Shown here: positions 55,311 through 61,723 of the stretch, in pieces | How positions within the stretch are numbered: the stretch's first letter is position 1 | Layout of the letters: the number at the start of each line of letters is the position of its first letter | Origin: Salipiger mucosus DSM 16094 | GTDB taxonomy: Bacteria; Pseudomonadota; Alphaproteobacteria; Rhodobacterales; Rhodobacteraceae | Length of the DNA stretch: 64,000 bases | NCBI RefSeq assembly: GCF_000442255.1 | Contig: NZ_KE557274.1 | Span: 252,467 to 316,466, forward strand | Direction of reading: 5' to 3' | Position numbers and translations under genes: made by a program | Notes under the pieces: model-generated | The model's database searches: none | Told to the model about the DNA's origin: nothing | What the model saw: the letters and a program-made list of their open reading frames with translations, nothing else

Positions 55311-56081
55311 TCATTGCATGAGGTCGGCAGTCCGGGTGTGAGCGAGTTCCATGTCTCGAAGAAGACGACACTGCCGCGTGTTTTCCAGGGCATCCGTGAA
55401 CGCGCTCTCGGAAACGCGACGGGTCCCATCCGGTCCGGCCGCAACGGGTGTCACACCGAAATAGTCGCAGACAGAGTCCACGATCCGGGCCCTGGCTTGA
55501 TCTTGTGAATTGGTGGACTCGTCCACGAGCGCTGCCTGGCGCAGGGGGCCGGGCAAGCTGTCGACTGGACCGTCCATGATTTTCAGGATGTCCTCGTCTT
55601 CCATTCGGAGCACGTCATCGGTGACATCCAAGACAACGTCATTTTGCCCAGGGGTTTCCACCGTCATCTCGATCCGGTCGCTCAGCAGCGTGACGGCATC
55701 GAGGGCGAGCTCGCTTTCAATCTCGGCGCCCTGAAGTGTCGGGAAGACGCAGACAATGCGGTCGTCGTCGCTGGTACCGGTCCCGACCATTGCGAAAACG
55801 CGTCCATACCCAAGGAAGCCGGCCATTTCACTGTCCTGGCACAGAACGCGTCGATCCTGAAAATCACCGGCCACGAGACTGCGGTCGGTGTCCTGTCCGA
55901 CCTGCCATCCAGTGGCCTCCGTCCAGGTCATGCGTTCGCCGTTCTCGTCCGTACCTTCGATGCCGGCCACGGGCTCTCCAATGGATGAGACCGTCGAAAG
56001 AACCTGGTCGGCGGTCATTCCCATGTCGCCAATGTGCATCCTGTGTGTTCCGTCGATCAGAATGGAAACGTTGTTAAGCAT
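55311..56081 (-). CDS. Hypothetical protein, 256 residues
   Basis: ATG at 56081 follows an ideal aaggagggcc site, so the longer frame to 56207 is rejected. The protein is acidic, soluble and strand-rich in the middle (GYGRVFAMVGTGTSDDDRIV then QNDVVLDVTDDVLRMEDE), with a helical C-terminus. No family recognised. It is divergent from the metallophosphoesterase gene. Confidence 0.65.
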   Translation of the reverse strand: MLNNVSILIDGTHRMHIGDMGMTADQVLSTVSSIGEPVAGIEGTDENGERMTWTEATGWQVGQDTDRSLVAGDFQDRRVLCQDSEMAGFLGYGRVFAMVGTGTSDDDRIVCVFPTLQGAEIESELALDAVTLLSDRIEMTVETPGQNDVVLDVTDDVLRMEDEDILKIMDGPVDSLPGPLRQAALVDESTNSQDQARARIVDSVCDYFGVTPVAAGPDGTRRVSESAFTDALENTRQCRLLRDMELAHTRTADLMQ

Positions 56082-56162
56082 GAGTGGCCCTCCTTGAACT
56101 ACATGTTTCCCCGGAATAGAAAGGAACAAAGCCTCACCGGATCGAGGTAAGGAGAGCAATAC

Positions 56163-56723
56163 ATGACAAAAACCTGGGTCATCGGATGCCCGCACTTCGG
56201 GCACCACAATATCTATTCATTCAAGGACGACGATGGGAACCTCATTAGGCCCTACGCGGACAATGCGGATGATGGCGACGAGTACATCCGCCAACGCTGG
56301 CAAGAAACCATATCGTCAAAGGACACGGTCTATGTGAACGGCGACGTGGCCATGGCTCGATGGGGTCTGAAAAGACTTGAAGCATTGAATGGCAAGTTGA
56401 TCCTTATCATGGGGAATCACGACAGTCACCCAATGCAAGACTATCTTCAATATTTTCAAAGAATCCTGCCCGAGAAGAAGGTCGACCAGTTCATCATCAG
56501 TCACCGCCCGTTGCACCCGGGATCGTTGCCGACATGGTGTCTGGGCAACATCCATGCCCATACTCACGAACGTCCCGTGACAATGGAGACGGAAGACGGC
56601 CCGGTCCCCGACCCCCGCTATTTCAATACCTGCGTGGAAGTGAACGATTTCCGGCCAGTTCTGCTGCATGATGCGATGAACGCCCTGCGTCGCCGGAACC
56701 AGGTGTCGGAACCACAGGGCTGA
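56163..56723 (+). CDS. Metallophosphoesterase of the phage/plasmid type
   Basis: The protein has 186 residues. The calcineurin-like metal ligands are in order: GCPHFGHHNI (variant of DxH with Cys-Pro-His), YVNGDVAMA (GD-x-x), ILIMGNHDSH (GNHD), FIISHRPLHPG and GNIHAHTHERP (the terminal G-H-x-H motif). The first motif lacks the usual Asp, which could change metal use. Small proteins of this kind are common in phages and may hydrolyse nucleotides or phosphodiesters. It ends at a bidirectional hairpin shared with the convergent gene. Confidence 0.8.
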   Translation: MTKTWVIGCPHFGHHNIYSFKDDDGNLIRPYADNADDGDEYIRQRWQETISSKDTVYVNGDVAMARWGLKRLEALNGKLILIMGNHDSHPMQDYLQYFQRILPEKKVDQFIISHRPLHPGSLPTWCLGNIHAHTHERPVTMETEDGPVPDPRYFNTCVEVNDFRPVLLHDAMNALRRRNQVSEPQG

Positions 56724-56732
56724 CAAAATGAA

Positions 56733-56763
56733 GGGAACCGGCCCTTTCTCGAGGCCGGCTCCC
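56733..56763. terminator. Bidirectional hairpin between convergent genes
   Basis: GGGAACCGGCC and GGCCGGCTCCC pair over 11 bases with one mismatch, around a nine-base loop, ten bases after the metallophosphoesterase stop and 27 before the convergent stop. Confidence 0.6.
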
Positions 56764-56790
56764 GCACGCGAATAGTCTGGAAGACAGGTC

Positions 56791-57918
56791 TCAGGGGGTT
56801 GGCGCCGAGGACGCCGCACGCCGTGCGCCCAGGCGACCGAGCTTCGGACGAGGGCGACCTGCCGGCTTGGACGCTGCGGGCGCCGGTGTGTCTTCCTTTG
56901 GCTCGGATGTCGCCGGTACCTCCGAAGGCTCTGCAGGGGTCTCCTGAGTTTCTTCCGAGGTGTTCTCGGATGGCTCGTCGACCGGCTTGGAGGTCGTCTC
57001 CTGGGCCTTTTCCGGTGCTTTCCGTGCCGCACGACGACGCCCGAGGCGGCCGCCCTTCTTCGGCGCGTCCTGCTCCGCCTCCGCGGCGTCCTGCGCGTCG
57101 GCTTCGGCGGAGGCTTCCATCTCGGCATCGCGGGACTGGTAGTCTTCCTTGCTGTCCTCCTCGCCGCCAAATGACGGGTCATCGGCGGACTCGGATGCCG
57201 CCGGAGCGTCGACGTCCGCCGCATCATCCACGGTCTCCGCGGGCGTATCTTGCTCGGGTCCACTCTCGGCGGCATCAGCTGACGGATCGGTATCGGTTTC
57301 TGCCGACGGCTTCGACGCTTCTGTTTCGTCCGGAGCCGAGGCATCCGCCACAGGCGTTTCTCCGGTCACCTCCGGGTCGGGAGATGAGTTTTCCTGCATA
57401 TCCGCAACGTCGGGCTCGACCTCGGCCGTGTCCGTGTGTTCGTCGCCGGACAGATCGATCTCCTGGGAAAGCGTCTTGCCCTGGTACGCAGCCTGAAGGG
57501 CTTCGAGATACTGCTGACGGGCATGCTCGAGTTTCACGGAGCCGACTGTATTCGCGTAGCCCGGGGCAAAATCCTTGAAGCTGTGGATGACCTGCCCGTC
57601 GCGCTCCTTGCGGGTGCAGTCCTTGAAGTCGAACGTGATATCGGCGCCGTCGACATCGCCCTTGAAGTAGCTGCCATCACGGAGCGAGCCCGGGTGCGGC
57701 GTCTGGATCGTGTCGCCGATAAGATCGCGCAGCACCTCCACGGTGGACAGCGCCGTCGCGTTGTAAGCGATCATGTCGATTTTCTCACCGTTCGCCTCGC
57801 CCTCGAGGAAGGCATAGAACACCGGCGGCCTGGAATCCTTGGCTGCCGTCTTTCCATACCGGACGGATTTCACCTGAACAGCGCTGTGGTCGGTGCGTTC
57901 TGGAGTCTTGTCGGCCAT
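56791..57918 (-). CDS. Protein with acidic tail and two GRLGxRRAA motifs
   Basis: The protein has 375 residues. Residues 1-150 look folded (AVQVKSVRYGKTAAKDSRPP, then PPVFYAFLEGEANGEKIDMI). Residues 150-275 are acidic and disordered. Two basic motifs follow: KKGGRLGRRRAARKAP near residue 290 and KLGRLGARRAASSAP at the very C-terminus, separated by a second acidic stretch. Alternating acidic linkers and repeated basic motifs suggest a scaffold that binds DNA or a repeated partner site. Family unknown. It is transcribed divergently from the IalB-like gene. Confidence 0.65.
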   Translation of the reverse strand: MADKTPERTDHSAVQVKSVRYGKTAAKDSRPPVFYAFLEGEANGEKIDMIAYNATALSTVEVLRDLIGDTIQTPHPGSLRDGSYFKGDVDGADITFDFKDCTRKERDGQVIHSFKDFAPGYANTVGSVKLEHARQQYLEALQAAYQGKTLSQEIDLSGDEHTDTAEVEPDVADMQENSSPDPEVTGETPVADASAPDETEASKPSAETDTDPSADAAESGPEQDTPAETVDDAADVDAPAASESADDPSFGGEEDSKEDYQSRDAEMEASAEADAQDAAEAEQDAPKKGGRLGRRRAARKAPEKAQETTSKPVDEPSENTSEETQETPAEPSEVPATSEPKEDTPAPAASKPAGRPRPKLGRLGARRAASSAPTP

Positions 57919-58046
57919 AAGGGTCTCTCTTCAATTTCAAGAATTATTGTTCAGGTTCTGCAGTGAGGCGCAAGTAACAAATTTTTCGGTGATTTATCCC
58001 TGATAAACTCTTTCATGTCATCCTGGGCAGAGTTTTGGAGGTCTTG

Positions 58047-58520
58047 ATGAAGAAACACCTATTTTCCGGAGTGGCTGTCCTCGTGGCGGTCCTGGGCGCC
58101 CCGGCCATCGCCGCGGACGCCGAAATCAACGAAGCCTGGGAAGGGCACAAGGCGGATGACGTCTGTTTTGCCATCACCTTCCCGGAGGCGGAACGCCCGG
58201 GCGGCGACCGCTACGTCACGGTCTCGAACCGGTTCGAGGAAGGCGTCGAAGACGAAATCGCCGTCGTCTCCGGTTTCGGTGAAGAAGCCAACATCGAGGG
58301 CACGATCAGGATCGATGAAGAGCTCCCGTTCCAGCTGCTCGTCTACAAGGGCACGGGGTTCCTGAAAACCGAGGAGCTCGAAGAGAAGGCCGTCCAGCAA
58401 ATGAAGGCCGGCCGCGAGCTCGAGGTGAAGTGGACGAAGCCCGACGGCACCTACGTCTTCGACGAATACAGCCTCTACGGCATGACGGCATCACGGGCCT
58501 TCGCCAACGAGTGCGATTGA
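58047..58520 (+). CDS. Exported IalB-family protein
   Basis: ATG at 58047 follows ggagg; the precursor has 157 residues with a signal peptide (MKKHLFSGVAVLVAVLGAPA). The mature part has the invasion-associated-locus-B pattern: a first cysteine in DVCFAITFPEAERPGGDRYV, a C-terminal MKAGRELEVKWTKPDGTYVF then DEYSLYGMTASRAFANEC with the second cysteine. IalB proteins are small periplasmic or surface proteins of alphaproteobacteria with no settled biochemical role. A strong hairpin follows at 58594. Confidence 0.75.
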   Translation: MKKHLFSGVAVLVAVLGAPAIAADAEINEAWEGHKADDVCFAITFPEAERPGGDRYVTVSNRFEEGVEDEIAVVSGFGEEANIEGTIRIDEELPFQLLVYKGTGFLKTEELEEKAVQQMKAGRELEVKWTKPDGTYVFDEYSLYGMTASRAFANECD

Positions 58521-58593
58521 GGTAAACCGCCAAGCTTGCGAGAAGGACGCCGATTGGCCGGCCCTTTGCAATTCGTGTTGCAAACGGGCCTAA

Positions 58594-58624
58594 GGGCTCG
58601 GAGCGCAATGTCCGCTCCGAGCCC
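58594..58624 (+). terminator. Strong hairpin after the IalB-like gene
   Basis: GGGCTCGGAGCG and CGCTCCGAGCCC form a perfect 12-base stem with a seven-base loop, 74 bases after the stop. No T-run follows, so it may be a Rho-assisted terminator or transcript-protecting hairpin. Confidence 0.6.
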
Positions 58625-58959
58625 ATTGCGGAAGTGTTAAATTCTCGCTGAGCACGCTCGCAGAAGAACCTCTGTTGACGTACGGTAGATCTTCATGCCG
58701 CACCGCAGCTCTGAATCCGGTCGTTCGTGCGCCGCGTAGCGAAATCCTCAGGAGCAGCGACCGCACCGCGGGACCTTTCTGCCGTTCGCTGCGGTTGCTC
58801 ACTTCACGCTGCATTTGCATAGGCGTCCGACTTGAAGGGCGAGAGCCGACCTTCGCCGCACCTGCGAGCCGGCGCGACGCGAGTTGAAATAGCAGACCTA
58901 CAATTCTTCTCCGAAACGCGAGAATTTCTATGTCGTCCCTTGGCCGCTCTGAGCCTCAG
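58625..58959. other. Gene-free stretch before the metal-response module
   Basis: I see no supported gene, IS end or attachment site here. The open frames have no family resemblance. The stretch separates the plasmid-type region to the left from the metal module to the right and may mark a junction, but no repeat proves it. Confidence 0.4.
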
Positions 58960-59283
58960 TCATCCGGCGCGCGGCGCGGCAAGGATCACTGCGGCCCCGA
59001 TTAGGCACAGGCCTGCCCCCGAGAGATCCCAGAGGTCCGGCTGCTGCCCTTCCGCACCCCACATCCAGACGAGTGAGGCTGCGATGTAGACGCCGCCGTA
59101 GGCAGCAAAAGCCCGGCCGGCGAAGTCGGTATCGACCTGCGCGAGCAACCAACCGAACAGAGCAAGGCTCGCAATTCCCGGTAGTAGCCAAAGGCTCGAG
59201 GCACCGCGCCACCAGGCCCAGACTGCAAAGCAACCGGCGATCTCGGCCAAAGCGGCGAGCGGATAGATGACCGCGGCTGGCAT
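58960..59283 (-). CDS. ynfA: YnfA/UPF0060 family membrane protein
   Basis: The start at ATG 59283 overlaps the stop of the regulator gene (TGATG), so the pair is cotranslated. The 107-residue protein has four membrane helices and the family pattern [20 protein letters not shown], then [20 protein letters not shown] and [20 protein letters not shown]. YnfA proteins are small transporters related to the SMR fold, often found beside metal-resistance genes. Substrate here is unknown; linkage to a MerR regulator suggests metal or cation stress. Confidence 0.9.
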   Translation of the reverse strand: MPAAVIYPLAALAEIAGCFAVWAWWRGASSLWLLPGIASLALFGWLLAQVDTDFAGRAFAAYGGVYIAASLVWMWGAEGQQPDLWDLSGAGLCLIGAAVILAAPRAG

Positions 59284-59711
59284 CAGGTGGCGGGCCGGCC
59301 GTGGTCCGCAAGGCATTCCTCGTGGTCGCGCAGCACCTCGAGGATGCGGCAGTCAGCGACCCGGTCGGCACTGCACTCGCTGAGCATTCGTTGCAGTTCG
59401 ACCCGAAGCGCCTCGAGCCGGGCGATACGATCCTCGACCTCGCGGAGCTGTTTTTGTGCGACCGCGTCGACCTGAGCACAGGATCGTTCAGGGCTGTCGG
59501 AAAGGTCCAGAAGTTCCCGGATCGCCTCCAACGAAAAGCCGAGCTGCCGCGAGTGCCGGATGAACGCAAGGCGATCGAGATCAGCATCTCTGTAGCGGCG
59601 CTGGCCGCCCTCGCTCCGGCCGGGCTCCGGCATGAGGCCGATCTGCTCGTAATAGCGGATTGTCTGAACCTTGGTGCCGGTTCGCTTGGCCAGCGTGCCG
59701 ATGGTGAGCAT
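59283..59711 (-). CDS. MerR-family metal-responsive regulator (ZntR/CadR/PbrR type)
   Basis: The protein has 142 residues. The winged helix-turn-helix reads [20 protein letters not shown] then [17 protein letters not shown], and a dimerisation helix follows. The cysteines are Cys78, Cys113, Cys121 and Cys133; Cys78 marks sensors of divalent ions, since monovalent CueR sensors have Ser there. It should repress and, with metal, twist the 19-bp-spacer promoters at 59797 and 61658. A third dyad, ctatagctgctgtag at 59731-59745, lies 20 bases before its own start and points to autoregulation. It is cotranslated with ynfA. Confidence 0.9.
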   Translation of the reverse strand: MLTIGTLAKRTGTKVQTIRYYEQIGLMPEPGRSEGGQRRYRDADLDRLAFIRHSRQLGFSLEAIRELLDLSDSPERSCAQVDAVAQKQLREVEDRIARLEALRVELQRMLSECSADRVADCRILEVLRDHEECLADHGRPAT

Positions 59712-59730
59712 TGTCGACCTCCGCAGATAC

Positions 59731-59745
59731 CTATAGCTGCTGTAG
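59731..59745. promoter_or_regulatory. MerR-type dyad upstream of the regulator gene
   Basis: CTATAGCTGCTGTAG is an imperfect dyad close to the dyads inside the two target promoters (CTACCTGCTGTAG and CTACAGTTGCTGTAG). It is probably the autoregulatory operator. Confidence 0.65.
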
Positions 59746-59796
59746 AGAAGGGTGAAGAACAGGACAATAGGTCACGGCCTCCCCCGGAGAAACGCC

Positions 59797-59827
59797 TTGA
59801 ACCTCTACCTGCTGTAGCTTGTATCTC
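59797..59827 (+). promoter_or_regulatory. MerR-controlled promoter of the SCO/PCu(A)C operon
   Basis: TTGAAC (59797-59802) and TATCTC (59822-59827) are separated by exactly 19 bases, the long spacer of MerR targets. The dyad CTACCTGCTGTAG lies centrally in the spacer. Confidence 0.8.
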
Positions 59828-59862
59828 TCCGCCGTCTGACGAGGCAAAGAGGGGTCCTGCGA

Positions 59863-60471
59863 ATGGCTCGAGTTCGGAAATTGGTATGGCTGTTGTGCGG
59901 CATCGGCATCCTGGTTCTTGGCAGCGCGGTGTTGTGGCAACGCACGACCTCCACTCCGACGGCTGAGAGCGAACCGGCCATCGTCGCCGATTTCGAGCTC
60001 ACCGGTCACGACGGCATGGTTCGCACCGAAGAGGATCTTCGCGGGACGTGGAGCCTGATCTTCTTCGGCTTCACCCATTGCCCGGACATTTGCCCCACGA
60101 CGCTCGCTGATGTTGCCCAGGTGATGGACAATTTGGGACCGCAGGCCAGCCAGGTTCAGCCTGTGTTCATTACCGTCGATCCGGAACGCGATGATGTCCA
60201 GGCGCTTGCGGACTACGTGCCTCAGTTCCACCCGTCGTTCCTTGGCCTGACCGGAACGCCTGCGCAGATCGAAAGCACTGCCAAGACCTTCAAGGTCTAC
60301 TACGAGAAGGTGGACGAGCCGCAGGCACCGAATGGCTATTCCATGGGCCACACGTCTCAGCTCTTCCTATTCAACCCGCAGAACGAGCTGGTTCGCCTCT
60401 TCAGCTACGGCACCCCGCCTTCCGAGATCACGGCAGACATGGAGCCGCGGATCGCCGCCGATAGCAGCTGA
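59863..60471 (+). CDS. SCO1/SenC-family copper chaperone
   Basis: The protein has 202 residues with an N-terminal membrane anchor (KLVWLLCGIGILVLGSAVLW). The thioredoxin-like SCO core has FFGFTHCPDICPTTLADVAQ with the copper-binding C-x-x-x-C, FITVDPERDD, and the third ligand His in YSMGHTSQLFLF. It should sit on the periplasmic face and move copper to cytochrome oxidase CuA or act as a thiol reductase. It is the first gene of the operon SCO, PCu(A)C, SCO under the MerR-type promoter. Confidence 0.93.
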   Translation: MARVRKLVWLLCGIGILVLGSAVLWQRTTSTPTAESEPAIVADFELTGHDGMVRTEEDLRGTWSLIFFGFTHCPDICPTTLADVAQVMDNLGPQASQVQPVFITVDPERDDVQALADYVPQFHPSFLGLTGTPAQIESTAKTFKVYYEKVDEPQAPNGYSMGHTSQLFLFNPQNELVRLFSYGTPPSEITADMEPRIAADSS

Positions 60472-60533
60472 ACCAAGGGCCTGCTTCGCCACTGTTTCCA
60501 AGGTCCGTGCGGCCCAACATGAAAGGATATACC

Positions 60534-60989
60534 ATGAAGAACCTCGTTCCCTTCGCCGCCGTGGCGGCCTTCCTGATGCCTGCGCCACTCTTTGCCGGCT
60601 CGGACGACATCACCGTTGAGAACGCATGGTCGCGTGCCTCCATCGGCACCAGCCGGCCTGGGGCGGCTTACATGACCATTCACAATACCGGAGAGGATGC
60701 AGCGAGCTTGACCGGCCTTTCGACCGACCTGGCTGCGATGGCTGAGATCCATCGAAGCACGACCAACGAGGAGAACGTCACATCGATGGCGCCGGCCGGG
60801 ACCATCGACATTCCGGCGGGAGAGACAGTCGCCCTGGAGCCGGGCGGGCTGCATGCGATGCTGATGCAGCTCCAGCGCCCCATGATCGAGGGGGAAAGCT
60901 TCTCCCTGACGCTCGAATTCTCCGATGGAGAAGAGATCGAACTCGAGGTGCCGATCCGTGGTATCGCGGCGCGGGGTCCGCAGGACTGA
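60534..60989 (+). CDS. PCu(A)C-family periplasmic copper chaperone
   Basis: ATG at 60534 follows aaaggatatacc; the 151-residue precursor has a signal peptide (MKNLVPFAAVAAFLMPAPLF). The copper motif is complete: AEIHRSTTNEENVTSM supplies H and M, and GLHAMLMQL supplies the later H-x-M. PCu(A)C hands Cu(I) to CuA sites of cytochrome oxidase, usually together with SCO. Its stop overlaps the next SCO start (TGATG at 60987). Confidence 0.93.
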   Translation: MKNLVPFAAVAAFLMPAPLFAGSDDITVENAWSRASIGTSRPGAAYMTIHNTGEDAASLTGLSTDLAAMAEIHRSTTNEENVTSMAPAGTIDIPAGETVALEPGGLHAMLMQLQRPMIEGESFSLTLEFSDGEEIELEVPIRGIAARGPQD

Positions 60990-61597
60990 TGCGCAGGCGG
61001 AGCTTCCTGCTATATGGCGCGGCCGGCACCGGCGCGATAGCTGCCACGCTGGGGATTGGATGGTGGCAGGTGGACGGTCCCGGCGCGGACGCGCCGGTCG
61101 GGAAGCGTCCGCTGCCGCTGACCGAGATGTCTTTCCGGCTCACGGATCACGAAGGAAAATCGGTTGGTCCGCAGAGCCTTCTGGGGCGCGCCTCGCTCGT
61201 CTTCTTCGGGTTCACCTACTGTCCGGAGGTCTGCCCCACGACGTTGGCCGACATCTCGACCTGGCTCGACGGGCTCGACGAGGATGCGAAAGACCTGAAC
61301 GTCGTTCTCATCACGGTCGACCCGGAGCGCGACACCGTCGAGGCTCTTTCGGAATATGTCGGCTATTTCCACCCGTCCATCAGGGGATGGACAGGGAGGA
61401 CATCGGAGATCGACCGAGCGACCGAGGACTTCCGGGTGCGTTACGAGAAGGTCCCCCTGGAGGGAGGCGGTTACACGATGAACCACACGTCAGGCGTTTT
61501 CCTGTTCGGCGCCGATGGGCGCCATGTGACCATCATCGACTACCACGAGTCGCGCGAGTTTGCGCTCCCCAAGATACGGCGCGCGATGGAGGCGTAG
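60989..61597 (+). CDS. Second SCO1/SenC-family protein
   Basis: The protein has 202 residues. The N-terminus MRRRSFLLYGAAGTGAIAAT resembles a Tat signal or anchor. The SCO core has FFGFTYCPEVCPTTLADIST, LITVDPERDT and the His in YTMNHTSGVFLF. It is about the same length as the first SCO copy in the operon but differs widely in sequence, so the two probably have separate partners or redox roles. It is cotranslated with the PCu(A)C gene. Confidence 0.92.
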   Translation: MRRRSFLLYGAAGTGAIAATLGIGWWQVDGPGADAPVGKRPLPLTEMSFRLTDHEGKSVGPQSLLGRASLVFFGFTYCPEVCPTTLADISTWLDGLDEDAKDLNVVLITVDPERDTVEALSEYVGYFHPSIRGWTGRTSEIDRATEDFRVRYEKVPLEGGGYTMNHTSGVFLFGADGRHVTIIDYHESREFALPKIRRAMEA

Positions 61598-61657
61598 TGC
61601 CGTGGCTCCAGCTGACGCTCGGATATCGTCTGGTCTTGGAGAAATTGTCATTCGCCC

Positions 61658-61688
61658 TTGAACCTACAGTTGCTGTAGGTCGTATATC
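61658..61688 (+). promoter_or_regulatory. MerR-controlled promoter of the P-type ATPase
   Basis: TTGAAC (61658-61663) and TATATC (61683-61688) have a 19-base spacer holding the perfect dyad CTACAGTTGCTGTAG. It closely matches the promoter at 59797, so one regulator probably controls both. Confidence 0.82.
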
Positions 61689-61723
61689 GAGTTCCGATCG
61701 AAGAATCACGACGGAGAGCCATC

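Noticed and set aside
58590-58820. Minus-strand 76-codon frame in the gene-free stretch
   Set aside because: It overlaps the 12-bp terminator hairpin, has no ribosome site and resembles translated intergenic sequence.
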